Below, piece by piece: positions 1-11,586 of a stretch of DNA of 64,000 nt. The DNA comes from Oxyruncus cristatus (taxonomy: Eukaryota > Chordata > Aves > Passeriformes > Cotingidae), in contig VXAY01006800.1 of NCBI GenBank assembly GCA_013399855.1, forward strand, positions 322,151 through 386,150, written 5' to 3'. Under the pieces are notes generated by a model. It was not told the origin of the DNA, searched no databases, and saw nothing but the letters and a program-made list of their open reading frames with translations. Positions within the stretch are counted from its first letter, which is position 1; the number at the start of each line of letters is the position of its first letter. The position numbers and the translations under genes were made by a program.

Positions 1-145
1 GTCACATGGCCAGCAGCAGATAGCATGAGTCCCCTTTGGGAAGAACCCTTCTTTCTTCCTTTTCCCTTTCCCAGTGAGGGGAGGGAAGGGCTGCATTTTG
101 GCTCCTTCAGCACACCCGGGGCACCCGCATGGTGACTGCCAGAGC

Positions 146-224
146 CCAACAGCGCCCCCTGTCGGCCACCCCACAAGCCCTGCAGGCTCTGCACCTCCAG
201 TGATCCAACAGCGCCCCCTGCTGA
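146..224 (-). promoter_or_regulatory. Tandem pair of CTCF-like binding motifs
   Basis: The 16-mer ccaacagcgccccctg occurs exactly at 146-161 and again at 205-220. Its core matches the reverse complement of the vertebrate CTCF consensus (CCASYAGRKGGCRS). By my count 152-165 matches 12 of 14 positions and 211-224 matches 13 of 14. Both motifs point the same way (motif on the minus strand), 59 bp apart. They sit in a locally GC-rich, CpG-retaining patch of about 120 bp within AT-rich sequence. CTCF is the zinc-finger protein that anchors chromatin loops and insulators. Binding here is inferred from sequence only. The patch could also be the edge of a GC-rich repeat that continues to the left of the window. 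Confidence 0.45.
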
Positions 225-3200
225 CTGTGGTTAGAATTGCACCAAAAAGCCCAAACTGAACTGTTTACTTTTCATTGAAAGGGATTTTTGAGTATAGGAT
301 TATTGTTCAGTTGGGGTTTTGTTTTGTGTTCTGCTGTTGTTCTGCCAATACACATATATCCTTTAATTAAGGGCTGTTATTTTTTCCTTTCTCCACACTT
401 TCTCAATTGGAGCCTCTTAATTTTGGATTTACAATTGCTTGGAGGGAGGAGTTTTGGTCTTCCTTATAACTCATCCTCCTTAGCAAAACACTTCTGTCTC
501 ATTAAACTGAGACAGGCTTGCTGCTCCTCCGTTTGACGTCACAAACAAACATAAATTACTTCCCATGAAGAAAATAAAACCAACCAAACAACGCGAGGTC
601 TTCTACGTACCTTTAAATAGTGGATACTTCTTGTAAGAGAACGAGATGGGGCAGCCAGAAGGGAAGGGAGAAAAGTGTGACAGCTGTAGGTACATTATTG
701 ACCAGTTTGGTTTACAATAAGCATCTGAGATTTACTTGTATGGAATCTAAGGGCAGGAATCCAGGCTCAGAAAATGAGCTCTGATGAAGATCAGATGAGA
801 CATACAGGCCACTAAGAAACAAAAGGGGATATATGATCTCAATATAAGAAGTAGTCAATTAAGATTTGATCTTTCTATATAGAGATCTGAGACTTTATAA
901 AATTTTTGGGTCCGTTCCAATTTGTTCCATGGAGGAGGGAAATTATTTTGTAAATGGGGTGTTTCTCTGCTGCATGTTTAGATGTTCAGAGGGATTTTCC
1001 TATTCCTTGAGTCCTTTGAGGTTTCTGGTTTCTGTCTTCTGACATATAAATTCTCCAAAGCAGATGATCCAGAGCTCAGCTCTGCCATTTAGAATCAATC
1101 CTCAGGGAGAATCCCTGGCTCACACTGAGTGGATCACACTCTTTAGCTGCCACTGAAGCACTGGCAAGTTAACCAGTGCTTTAGGCAGTAGTTTCTCAAT
1201 TTCCAGTGCAAAAAAGGACATATGATTTTTCCTTCTCATCTGCTGCATCAGTTCCCTGCAGTTGATGTCTGCCTTTAACATTGGCTAAAATAACAATAAC
1301 TAAATAGATTCCAGTCTGAGATAGAAAATACAAGTTTCTTGTTCAGTGTGGCTGATTTGTATCCTTGCTGATGGAGGCAGTTGTCTCTTTTCCCCTTGGT
1401 CTCAGCCAGGCATTTTGTCACCCACTTTCCTAATATGCGGACACATATTTGGTCAGTCAGATTGGGACGTTGTAAATGTGGCTGAAAACAAATTGACTTT
1501 TGTGGATTTTTAATCAGACAGCCTTGTGGGAATCTCTGGGAACGTATAGCTGAGAATGGAAGGAAAAGCAGAATAATCCTTTTTTTCCCGGACCCCATCC
1601 ATACACTGGGTTAAAATGGTCATGAAACTGTAACCACAAAGTGAAAAATCTATTGTAAAGATCAGCTAGCGAGCTGCCAAGAACTTTATATTTAAAGAAG
1701 TCAGCTTCTTAAACTCTAATGAACTCCCATGGATTCTGATGAAATTTAATCAAACTATGCATCTTGAATCTCTTACTCTAAGTTAATGTATAGTTTACCT
1801 TTCCTACAAGGCCTGTTCGGATAAATACATTTTATTAAGGAAAATTGTAATATATCAGTAAGACAGATTTAAAAATGCTGTGATTAAGTTATTTACAGCT
1901 CATACAAATCAATCTAAATCAAAGACCAGGAGTTTTCTTACCTGTGGGGCATGGGGCCCATCTTTAGTATTGATGTAACAATATTATTTCTCCTTGTGGA
2001 TCTTCAAGCAGCTACCAAAAACCGTCATGTAGTTAACTCTAACCTTAAATTTGTCAGACTGTCCTTTGCAATAGCTGTAATATAACAGAGGAGGCAAATA
2101 GAAAAAAGCCGGTATTTCTGTGTGTGCATCTTTGCTTTGGACTGGCCCTTTCCAGCATTTTTAGCACAGAAATAACACACAGTCTGATGGTATTATACTT
2201 ACACATTCATTCCTGAATGCTGGAATGCCATTCAGAAAAAAACTAATGTATTCTTTCTTGCCTTACATACTGAAGAGCCATTGAAAAGTAAAGCTGGTAA
2301 CATGGAAGCACAATTGCAAGAACTCTGTTTTGACTTAATTACAGATTCAGGACTCATACGCAACATAATTTGAAAATAATTCAAACTGAACAAATACTCT
2401 AAGTAGTTCAAGGATGTGTGAATAAAATGTGAGTGGAGAGCTGTTATTAGTTACATTCCTCCACTCTTAGTCTTAGAAACAGACCTGCTGAGTGTACTGA
2501 ACAGAGAATATTCTTACACCTTGGTATAACAGCTCACTATGAAATGTATACATGGCTGAAAGTTATTGGCAATAGATCATCATACAAGGAAAGATTTTTT
2601 TTGACCAGCAAAATGAAAAGTATGTAAAGTGCAAAACCTCTAATTTAGAGAATCATTGAACAACTTCTTCTATAGTTGTTGGGTATCATCAAAAGAAATG
2701 AGATAACCTTAGGATCCCTTTGCTCTTGAGACAAATATGAATTCTTAAAGGAGTGAATTCATAAAAAGATAGAACTATTGGATGTATCAAATTAGAGGGT
2801 TTTTTACAACAACAAGTAAGATCTTAAGATCACTGCATAAACCTTTAGATGACCTGATGTAGAACCATGTGTGTAAATCACATATGAAGCAGAGACTAAA
2901 AAAGTCTCTTTGAATGATTGGGGAAATACTGAACACACCTTAAAAGATTAATCATCAGAGCTTGTCTTATTTATTCTTGTGAGAGGGAAATTAGTTATTT
3001 CATAAAAGTACATTTTGGCATGAGAAGAAAACATTAACAATAACAATAGAGGAGAAATATTTATGTTAGATGATTGTTCTCATGGAAAATCATATAGGTA
3101 AACTTATCATGGATATGTTTACACCAAAAATTAACTGACATCACAAATGTTGAAATAGTTTCCAAATAAGAAGATAAGGTAAGAATAATGCATTATTCCA

Positions 3201-6200
3201 ACATGAAGCTAATTAAGCTTATGGGGGAAAATGATAGGAGAGAGATGAACCCAGAATGAAATGAAATGAAAAATGGAATTCTATGAGAGGAAGTTATGGA
3301 TTTTTAATCTGCTGATATTCCCCAAAATGGAGTCAGGAGGATAGAAAGGATGTGTAACTGCTATCTATTGTGACATTCACAATAAATCCAAATTACTGCT
3401 GTTTGCCTTCCAGGGCCAAGAATCTCTTTTCTGTCTTCTAAATAACTTAACTGCCATTATTTTTTCCATTTCTCCTTTAGAAGGAAGATGAGCAGCAAAG
3501 CTGGAGACAAGACATTGACTGAAGAGTCCTCCTGCTTTTAGTGATAATGAGAAGTGTCTTGTGACCATGGCCAGTGAGATTTGCTCACAGTGACCTTGTT
3601 AATCAGTAATTTTTTGGGGTTTTTTTGCATTTGTTTCAATGTGGGTCTTGATTCACCCCACAAATCTCCTGCTTTTGCAGGACTATAAAGTGTTGAAGGT
3701 AGCAACATAATAATATACCACAAATCTCTCAATAATTTGCCTCTTATAGAACACTGGCTGCTTAGTGAACAAGCCATGAAATATTTCCCTAACTATGTTT
3801 AGGAATTTCAGAAGGAGGATTTTTATTCTTCAGTAACTGTAATGGTTACAACCTCCATGCCTTTAAATCAGAAAGACCATAGATTTCTTAGGCTTTTTTC
3901 CACTTTTGAAATACAGAGTTTTGCATCATTTGATTCCATTGTGGTCTGATGGCTTTAAAGGTAAGAGGGGTGAGAAGGACTTGGAGCAGATCTTTGAAAG
4001 GCCTATCAGATTAAAGGTTGTAAGCATGAGGTTTGACACTGATGATCTATGAGTCATACTCATCCTTTGTTTTTGCATTATTTAAGTCAGTCAGTCTTCA
4101 GGCCACCCACAACTCTTTGTTTAATAAGGGTCGGTAGAAATAGTCAATAATTAACTTAGATAAGATCAGTTAACGAAAAACAGGGACATAGATTACCCCC
4201 ATATACATGTGGCTGAGGTGCAAAACTTGCACTGCATTTTTTTTTTCTATCTGGCCAAAGACATGCTGTGTACAAGAGGTTTGATTATAAAACCATTAAG
4301 TCAGTACCTGATGCTGTACATAATAAGTGATGAAGTGTGACAGCAGCATATCGTGTACATTATCATAATAATTTCTAGACACACTGGCTAGAGAAATGCA
4401 TTGATTTATAAGGCTACCATCTCTGAGTGAAGAAAAGAGCTGTGAGAGTGTTTAAGGGTGATTAGGGCATTTGGAAATCTCTGCCTTTGCAAGGCTGCAC
4501 AATGTGCTCTTCAACAGCGTGACAGTGGACTTACACCAGCAAAAGCAAAATAGCACCTGTCATAACTATTAATTTTCCTTCTTTCTTTCTTGCTGAACAG
4601 AAATAAATGTGATTGAGAATGTACTTAAAGATTAGTCTTTGCTCAAAATGTACTGCAGTTAACATAGCAAAAAATTTAGATTGTAACAAAGTAAAAAAAT
4701 ATTTGATTGTCTCTAAAACCACAGTTCTTTTACTTTGACTGCCTAACTCCCTTCTTCCCCTTGAACCTGAAAGTTCTGAGGAAAAGTAGGAATGTAATGT
4801 TGTCCAACAATTCCCTGTAAAAATGTTTGTCTTTATTATTGCTTGTTGAATGTCTATGACTGAAACAAATGTAATGGCAGTGAAGCTTGGCCACTTGTCA
4901 TTCCACACATAAGTCAGGTATGGAAGAGCAAACAAGGAGTAAGGGTGGCATATTATTCAGCTTTTTTTTTTTACCTTCTCATTTTACAAGATGTCTGAAG
5001 TATCCTGTAGGCTCTTCATTGTGAATCAACCAGTTTTTGAGCAGAGCTGCCCTAATTTTTTTCTCTATATGGCTCTGCAACATGGTACAATAAAGTCTTA
5101 CCAAGAGAAAATTCACCCAGTAAAGATTTAACAAACAGACTCTGGTCTCATTTGTACCCAGGAACCCTATGGTGCCCACCAGTTCTTAGTTCATTTGAAG
5201 TCAGCTCCAGGAGGGGCAGCATCTGGCTTTCAGACTGCTGACGTCAGTGAACTTAGTCTGTATTTGTACTCATGCCAATAAAATCAGAATTTTCTTTTAG
5301 TATTCTAGAAGTGAAAATCCACAGACATCATAAATAACATTCCTATACAAGCCCCACGTACCTCAGAATGCTCCATTTCAATGAAACACAGGTTGAATTT
5401 CAAAAAATGATGGGTTATCACATATTGTAAGTCTCTAAATAATCAGTTTACACCGCAGCAGTACTCGTCTCCTTAGTGGGAGAGAAAGACTGGGGGATAA
5501 GGAGGGAAGGTGAGAGGAAAAAGAAACAGCCATAAGTTTATTTTAATAATATAGCTGAAGTTTTTCTCCAGAAAAAGCAGGAGTCTTGTGGTTTTGACCT
5601 CTGCACATCTGAGGCTCCAGCAGTTACGCCTGAGCATTTAGTTACTATAAATACTTTGGCTAAATACCTTAATCATAAGAGTGTCCAGAGACCTTATTCT
5701 TGGCTTAAAATATTGTTCTTTCCAAAGCAGGTGAATAGATTCTTTCTGACTAATTCATATTTGTAAGGAAAAAAAAAAAAAAAGAAAAATATCCTGTCTC
5801 AGGTTTTTACATCTCTGTTTTTTCATGTTTACTGTGTATGTGCTTTGTGTCCTTCCCATATGCAAAGTGACACCATCCAGAGGAGGTATTTATGTGTTGC
5901 TGTCAGTTGAAATCACAGAACACACAATAGGTCTTCATAGATGCTGGATATTTCATAGTAGCGACTAAAAAAGTAGGAGCTTGAAGCACAGGCACTCTAA
6001 AAGACATACTTGAGAGATACAAAGGTTCCACGTTCAGACCAAAAGCCTGGCAGTACTCTTAAACACCGATTTCGGGATTATAAGGTGCAAAGTGTCATAC
6101 TGCCCATACAAAATTGCCAACCTTTGAGCTACTTAGAGTGTGTCTCAGCCATATGTATCTACGAATCTGCAGGCAGGTCTGCACTGCTGTGTTAGATTTG

Positions 6201-6588
6201 TCCTAAAGTTACGTCCATGCGCTGAGATGACTAAAATTTAGCTCACTCTTGTCTTCGAACCATTTATCTGCATTATCATATCCATTTCATATGGAAAACT
6301 TAGTCTCTGCCTGTGGCAGTAAGAATGAAATGACTGTGCCTGCAAAGGAAACCAAGGATGTAAATTGCTTTTGCACAGGGAATTACATCTCTGAATTTCC
6401 TCCCTATTTCTGTTTACAGTTTCAGTGAATATTCTCTGCCTTTTTTTTTTTTTCTTCCTACTAGTCTGAAATCTAAATCTAGTCTGTTCCAAAGACTTGG
6501 TGTGTAAGCTTGGCTTTTTTTGTTAACATGTGTTGCCTATGACATCACTCACTGCAGGCACAGATGAAGGCTAACACATTGTTATCAA
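225..6588. other. Unique AT-rich non-coding sequence
   Basis: I recognise no gene or dispersed repeat here. Open frames reach at most 134 codons (4531-4935, minus) and show no domain. Small features are a full palindromic CRE octamer (TGACGTCA) at 534-541 and again at 5239-5246, a 9-bp-stem hairpin at 1147-1188, an A15 run at 5769-5783, and a short (GAAAT)n-like stretch near 3250. Confidence 0.5.
1147..1188. other. Short imperfect hairpin
   Basis: A perfect 9-bp stem (1156-1164 aagcactgg with 1173-1181 ccagtgctt) closes an 8-nt loop. After a small internal loop an outer 5-bp stem follows (1147-1151 ctgcc with 1184-1188 ggcag). The total span of 42 nt is shorter than a normal microRNA precursor. 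It may be fortuitous. Confidence 0.3.
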
Positions 6589-7226
6589 CATAGAATCATA
6601 GAATTGTAGAATCAGATGGGTTGGAAAGGACCTCTGAGATCATCAAGTCCAACCCTTGATCCAACACCACCGCAGTTACTAGACTATGGCACTAAGTGCC
6701 ACGTCCAGCCTCATCTTGAAAACCTCCAGAGATAGAGAATCCACCACTTCCCTGGGCAGCCCATTCCAATGGCTGATTACTCTCTCTGTAAAGAATTTCT
6801 TTCTGATATCTAACCTAAACCTCCCCTGGCACAGCTTAAGGCCATGCCCTCTTGTCTTCCTGCTGGTTGCCTGGGAGAAGAGACCAACCCCCACCTGGCT
6901 ACAACCTCCTTTCAGATAGTTGTAGAGAGCGATGAGGTCTCCCCTGAGCCTTCTCTTCTCCAGGCTAAACAACCCCAGCTCCTTCAGCCTCTCCTCACAG
7001 GACTTGTGCTCAAGTCCCTTCACCAGCCTTGTTGCTCTTCTCTGGACCTGCTCCAGCACCTCAATATCCCTCCTGAACTGAGGGGCCCAGAACTGGACAT
7101 AGCACTCCAGGTGTGGCCTCACCAGCGCCGAGTACAGGGGCAGAATCACCTTCCTGTTCCTGCTGCCACACTGTTCCTGATCCAGGCCAGGATGCCATTG
7201 GCCTTCTTGGCCACCTGGGCACATGT
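6589..7226 (-). mobile_element. CR1 LINE, 5'-truncated 3' end, relatively young
   Basis: This is a 5'-truncated copy of the avian CR1 non-LTR retrotransposon. Read on the minus strand it starts in the C-terminal part of ORF2, downstream of the reverse transcriptase catalytic core. It runs through the ORF2 stop at about 6679 and ends in a 3' UTR with the CR1 tail (…attctatgattctatg on the minus strand) at 6589-6612. The frame from about 7150 to 6679 is unbroken and reads as the usual CR1 C-terminus, with recognisable blocks such as [29 protein letters not shown] and [16 protein letters not shown]. One frameshift near 7150 puts the first ~22 codons of the 181-codon frame out of register with the family. 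It cannot move by itself. The open frame on the plus strand over the same interval is an antisense shadow. No clear target duplication is visible, which is usual for CR1. Confidence 0.96.
6679..7224 (-). pseudogene. CR1 ORF2 C-terminal fragment (reverse transcriptase-like)
   Basis: This open frame of 181 codons lies within the truncated CR1 copy. It encodes only the region after the polymerase active site. The YADD-type catalytic motif and the endonuclease domain are absent because of 5' truncation. The initiating ATG is not the native ORF2 start; it lies in out-of-register sequence before a frameshift near 7150. The frame ends in a family-typical tail (…DVALSAIV). A functional product is very unlikely. 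The long open frame shows only that this copy is younger than most others in the window. Confidence 0.85.
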
Positions 7227-8185
7227 TGAATGAAGAGGCTTACTTGTGGAATTGTCTAAGTAATACACCTGCTTATTTGCATTGTAATAAGGTCTGATGA
7301 CAAAAACCCTCCAGGTTACTTTGTCTGAGTCTTTGCAGAATGTAAATATGGCTATAATGAATTGTAACTCGTACAGGGTACAAATGCACTTGGATGCAAA
7401 CCATTCAATTACTTCAGCAACCTTTAGAAGCCAAACCCCACCTGTGCCCTTTGAGAGGCTTTCAGTGGCCTCACTGAAAGATCAATAATATATAATGGGA
7501 TAACTCAGTGCTGGAATTTTAGGACTGTGTTCATTCAAAAAATTGGAATTAGTACCAATAAAACTTGTAACACTGAAAATAGCAGGACACAGAGAAATGT
7601 AGCATTGAGATAAATTTGTCTTAATTTTAGGTACATGGATTGGCCACAGACACACCTGTGAGTGTTGTCTGGATTCCCATTTTTGTCAGCTAATGGAGAG
7701 TCACTGTTCTCATCTTCTCTAGACAACTAAAATAAGTCCAACAAATTACACTTTAAAAGTGTCTATTTGTGTCCACTGAGCGTAAAGGAGTGTAGAAAAC
7801 CAGCTCTAATTTAGACATATGCACTGAAGACATTTGGAGCAAGGTGGGATGGATCCTACTTCACAGGTTTTGAAGTAAGACTGGTACCTAAATTTTTGCA
7901 TTTCTGTGTATTACTCAGACCATTCACTCTCTGCAATGGGTGGGACTCACTTAACTGTAGACAAGCCTGGTGTAGACATCTGTGTATAAATGGATAAACC
8001 TCGTCTCCAATAATCATCCATGAGAACAATTAGACACCTGCACTACAGAGATTTGTGTGTGTCAGATGAATTGCACAGGAAGAGTCTTTATTTGCTTGCT
8101 TTACCTGTTGAGGTCAGGCACCCTGGGGAACAGAAAGTTAATGGACAGGTAATTGCAGATTCCCATAACTTAAGATTCTCATTGA
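7227..8185. other. Unique non-coding sequence between CR1 copies
   Basis: No gene or repeat is recognisable. It holds only short unrelated open frames, the longest 63 codons at 7297-7488 and 7535-7726. Confidence 0.5.
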
Positions 8186-8455
8186 GAAGATGGAGCCCTG
8201 CACCGAGGTGCCTGACAAAAGGATCAAGAGGCAGTTGTCAAAAGTGGTGGCAAGTGGAATCCTGGTTATAAACAAGGAAAAAAATTCTTCTCTTAGGGAG
8301 AGCATATATTCTAGTCTGCGAGGTTCAGAGAAAATACTTTGTCACTGGTGGTCAGACACTGAAGCGGGTTGCCCAGGGGGGCTGAGAAACCTGTCACAGC
8401 CCCGTTTTGGCTGGGAACAGGGACTACCAACCTGATTTGTTCTATGACTCTGAGG
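8186..8455 (+). mobile_element. Old, decayed CR1 LINE 3' fragment
   Basis: The order of CR1 3' landmarks is preserved although heavily mutated. There is an AAGATGGAGCC-like block at 8187-8200, a gacaaaaggatcaagaggca block (CR1 'gacaggacaagaggca') at 8214-8235, and aaggaaaaaaattcttct near 8275. These are followed by a block read as 'gtggtcagacactg…gggttgccca' (8348-8377) and a tail-like ttctatgactctg (8439-8451). Part of the usual sequence between the 'gttgccca' block and the tail is missing. The copy encodes nothing. Identification is by eye and the left edge is approximate. Confidence 0.6.
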
Positions 8456-9279
8456 TATAAACCACTGTAAAAAGGTAGGGAGAGGGGAAGGTGCTTTGGT
8501 ACCTGACACATCTCCCCATGAAGTACTCCACCGGTACCTTCCTGTTCTTGAGGGTAATTTCTGCCTGTCACTGAGGTGAGGTGGGATCTGCCTGATTAGC
8601 TGGGGCAAAAATTTGAAAAAGCTTCTTTTTGCAGTCAATGAATATAGTAAATGCTTCTCAGCAAGGATTCTTTTTTCCTAGAGCAGACATTTAAAACAGG
8701 TTAGATGGATGCACCTTGGATGCACTCTCTCAATCTTCCTCAGAAAAATGAAGCTGATCACAGAGTCTGAATTCTCACTGGAAAAACACACAGGCTCCAG
8801 GAGAGGCAGTTGCTTTGTACCTCAGTGAGTTACTGAGCATCAATGACACTCTGTACTACTGCCCCTTTAATTGGCCCATGGTTGATAGTAAGAAAATGAA
8901 CTACTCTAAAATGCATTTTTTTCCAGTCTATCCAGTACTTGTTAAATTTATTTTTTGTTTGCGCTCTGCATCTGTTTTCTGATGGTTCCTGCCCTGGGCA
9001 GCCCCTCTAATATGGAAGGTTACACAAAATGTGAGCTGGGACATAAGGTTGCCCTTTGCTTTAAGGGCCACATGAACCTCCAGCCACTGAGATTCAGAGC
9101 AGCATGAACTGCTTGCAGCATTGAGAGCTGCTGGCAAGGCAAGGGATGGGTTGTGTGCAACACGAGGCTTTATTGTTATAACTTCCAGGGTCTGCTATTT
9201 ATCAGTGCCCCAGCAGACAGCAACCTCTCCTTTATCTTCTGTTCCTGGATATGGCAGAGGAAGCGAAAATGGGAATTGG
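8456..9279. other. Unique non-coding sequence
   Basis: No gene or repeat is recognised between the old CR1 copy and the next CR1 tail. Short open frames here lack any domain. Confidence 0.45.
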
Positions 9280-9363
9280 ATTTACCTGACTTAGCAGTGC
9301 TGGGTTAATGGTTGGACTCAGTGGTCTTACAGATTTTTTCCAACCCAAATGATTCTATGATGC
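9280..9363 (+). mobile_element. CR1 LINE extreme 3' fragment
   Basis: About 80 bp of CR1 3' UTR: 'gcagtgctgggttaatggttggactc', then 'ggtctta', then 'ttttccaaccc', ending in the octamer tail 'aatgattctatgatg'. It is a severely 5'-truncated insertion, distinct from the long copy that begins about 180 bp to the right, because a complete tail ends here. Confidence 0.85.
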
Positions 9364-9539
9364 AGAAAATCTGTTTATCAGGAGATGTGAGAAAAGGGAA
9401 CAGCAATTTGTGCCCTTCATCTAAACATGCTGCTATGCAAGGGAGTTAACAGGTTTTCAGACTGCATTATCAATCTCCTCTTACTAAACACACATGAACT
9501 TTTAAACTAAGAGTTACACCTTAAGGATGAGCTAGTTGG

Positions 9540-9855
9540 AAAGAAAACCAGCCTGGCTAAACAGAGAGCTTTGGCTGGAACTCAGGAAAAGAAGGAGATT
9601 TTATGGCCTTTGGAAGAAAGGGCAGGCAACTCAGGAGGCCGACAAAGATGTTGTGAGGTTTTTCAGGGAGAAATTTAGAAGGCTGAAAGCCTTCTTAGTC
9701 TGGTTACTTCTGTAAAAGACTATAAAATATATTTCTATACATATATCAGCAGCAAAAGGAGAGCCAAGGAGAATCTTCATCCTTTATTGTATGTGGTGGG
9801 AAACATAGTGATAAAGGAAAAGGATGGGATGCTTAATGTCTTTACCTCAGTGGGG
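9540..9855 (+). mobile_element. CR1 LINE ORF2, region between endonuclease and reverse transcriptase
   Basis: This matches the part of CR1 ORF2 between the endonuclease and polymerase domains. Landmarks are 'ctttggctggaactcagg' (9569-9586), 'tttatggcctttggaagaaagggcaggcaactcaggagg', and 'cagcaaaaggagagccaaggagaatcttcatcctttattg' near 9750-9790, followed by 'ttacctcagt'. It probably belongs to the same insertion as the plus-strand CR1 that resumes at about 9983. Roughly 0.8 kb of expected reverse transcriptase N-terminal sequence is missing in between. It is non-coding now, with frame breaks. Confidence 0.85.
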
Positions 9856-9982
9856 CATGACCTCTCTCTCTTTTTGTGGGCTATGGCCTCCCCTCCTCAG
9901 CCTTTACCATAACTCTCCTGGTTTCTTTGCACAGCGCTCTATAGTAATGATGATATAACGCAATTAAAGAAGTCCAGTTCCC
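9856..9982. other. Non-CR1 filler inside a CR1 copy
   Basis: These ~127 bp lie between two collinear plus-strand CR1 segments and do not resemble CR1. They replace about 0.8 kb of expected ORF2 sequence. The segment starts with a CT-rich stretch. It could be a deletion joint filled with inserted DNA, or the join of two separate insertions. Confidence 0.55.
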
Positions 9983-11050
9983 ACAGATGGGTACACTGAT
10001 TGCTGGGTGAAAAAACTGGCTGGATGGCCAGGTCCGGGTTAGAGGTGAAGAATGCTGCCCCATCCAGTTGGTGGTTGGTCACTGGTGGGGTTCCTCAGGG
10101 CCCATTACAGGGATGAGTCCTGTTTAACATCTTCGTTGATGACCTCGAGGAGGGGATTGAGTGCACCCCACCCCAAAATTGCAGATGACATCATCTTGGG
10201 CAGGAGTGTTGGTGTGCTGGAGGGTAGAGAGCCTCTGCAGAGGGATCTGGACAGGCTGGATTAATGGGCTGAGGCCAATTGTGTGAGGTACAACAAGGCA
10301 AAGTGCTGAGTCCTGCCCTTGGGTCACCCCCTGCAGCACTTCAGGCTCGGGGGAGGAGGGGCTGGAAAGCTGCCTGGCAGAAAAGGACCTGGTGGTGCTG
10401 GTCAACAGTGGCTGAACATGAGCCAGCAGTGTGCCCAGGTGGCCAAGAAGGTTCCTGGGTGGTATCAGTAACAGTGTGGCCTGCAGAACCAGGGCGATGA
10501 TCCTTCCTCTGTACTGCGCCCTGGACAGGCCACACCTTGAATCCTTTTTTCAGTTTTGGGCTCCACACTCCAAGAAAGACATTGAGGGGCTGGAGCGTGT
10601 CCAGAGAAGGGCAACAAAGCTGGAGATGGGTCTGGAGCACAAGTCTGATGAGGAGAAGCTGAGGGAGCCCAGGTTGTTTAGCCTGGAGAAAAGGAGGTTT
10701 GGGGTGACCTTGTCACTTTTTACAGCTACCTGAAAGGAAGTTGTAGCCAGGAGGGGGTTGGTCTCTTCTCCCATGTAACAACCGATAGGACAAGAGGAAA
10801 TGGCCCCAAGTTGAGCCAGGGGAGGTTCAGATTGGATATTATGAAAAACTTCTTCACTGACTGGCTTGTCAAGCATTGGAACAATCTGTCCAGGGCAGTG
10901 GTGGAAATACTGTCCCTGGAGGTATTTAAAAGATGTGTAGGTGAGGAACTTGGAGATGTGGTTTAGTGGTGGACTTGACAGTGCTGGATTAGTTAGACTC
11001 GATGATCTTAGTGATCTTTTCCAACCAAAATGATTCATTGATTCTATGAT
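9983..11050 (+). mobile_element. CR1 LINE: reverse transcriptase core to 3' tail
   Basis: A long plus-strand CR1 segment enters in the reverse transcriptase domain ('gaaaaaactggctggatggcc'). It carries the GVPQG-type block near 10086-10105 and an A-D-D catalytic motif near 10180 (…gcagatgac…), then the C-terminal region. It ends with the 3' UTR 'tttagtggtggacttg' and the tail 'gattctatgat' at 11040-11050. Several in-frame stops and frameshifts interrupt ORF2, for example a stop just after the GVPQG-type block, so it is dead. It is the best-preserved polymerase core in the window. Open frames on either strand here are fragments or shadows of this decayed ORF. Confidence 0.96.
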
Positions 11051-11586
11051 CAGCTGACAGATTACGATATCTCTAAGCCACAAAGAATGAAATAGGATCT
11101 ATTCTTGAATAGAATGTTCAATGGGCTATATAGGAGAAGACACTATGAAGACACTGATAAAAATCTGGCATTTCTTTTTAATTTCAAAACAACACTTTAT
11201 TCACAGAGGATTGATTTTGATGGATAATGACAGCCTGTTAGCCTCCCTAGCAACACTTCTCTGTCTAGCTCTGACCCATCAATAGGAAGAAGTCAGGGGT
11301 TTTCTTCCCCTTTCTAATTTGTCTGAAACTCTAGAGCCTGAGGGAAGACATCTTTTGCCCTGCTCATCACTACATGAAATACTTGTGGGAAGCAGTGAAG
11401 ACCCTATTGTTTTTCAGACGCCTTTCTATGCCTGCATAAACTCCTCGGTAATTAATCAGCAGCATCTTCAAAGCAGCAATGTGTGAGATAAATCAGAAAG
11501 GAGCAGGAATGACAAAGTCATAATACCCATGTGTTTTGATGCAGAAATGACATGGTAGTAGTATCAAAACAGATCGTAATCATAGG
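11051..11586. other. Unique spacer between convergent CR1 copies
   Basis: About 535 bp without recognisable repeat or gene, between a plus-strand CR1 tail and the 3' side of a minus-strand CR1. Confidence 0.5.

Noticed and set aside
1..540. Possible LTR or other repeat at the left edge ('attaaactgagacagg', CRE, CT-rich parts)
   Set aside because: No matching termini or family resemblance could be established from this fragment alone.
534..541. Full CRE octamer TGACGTCA (also at 5239-5246 and 17434-17441)
   Set aside because: Three isolated 8-mers in 64 kb without nearby promoter features. Not enough to call regulatory sites.
5769..5783. Poly-A runs here and at 23422, 24280 and 27362 considered as retropseudogene tails
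   Set aside because: No recognisable mRNA-derived sequence upstream and no flanking duplications. Treated as simple homopolymers.
6844..7233. 129-codon plus-strand open frame
   Set aside because: It is antisense to the CR1 ORF2 fragment on the minus strand.
10550..11083. 177-codon minus-strand open frame
   Set aside because: It is antisense to the plus-strand CR1 reverse transcriptase/3' UTR segment.
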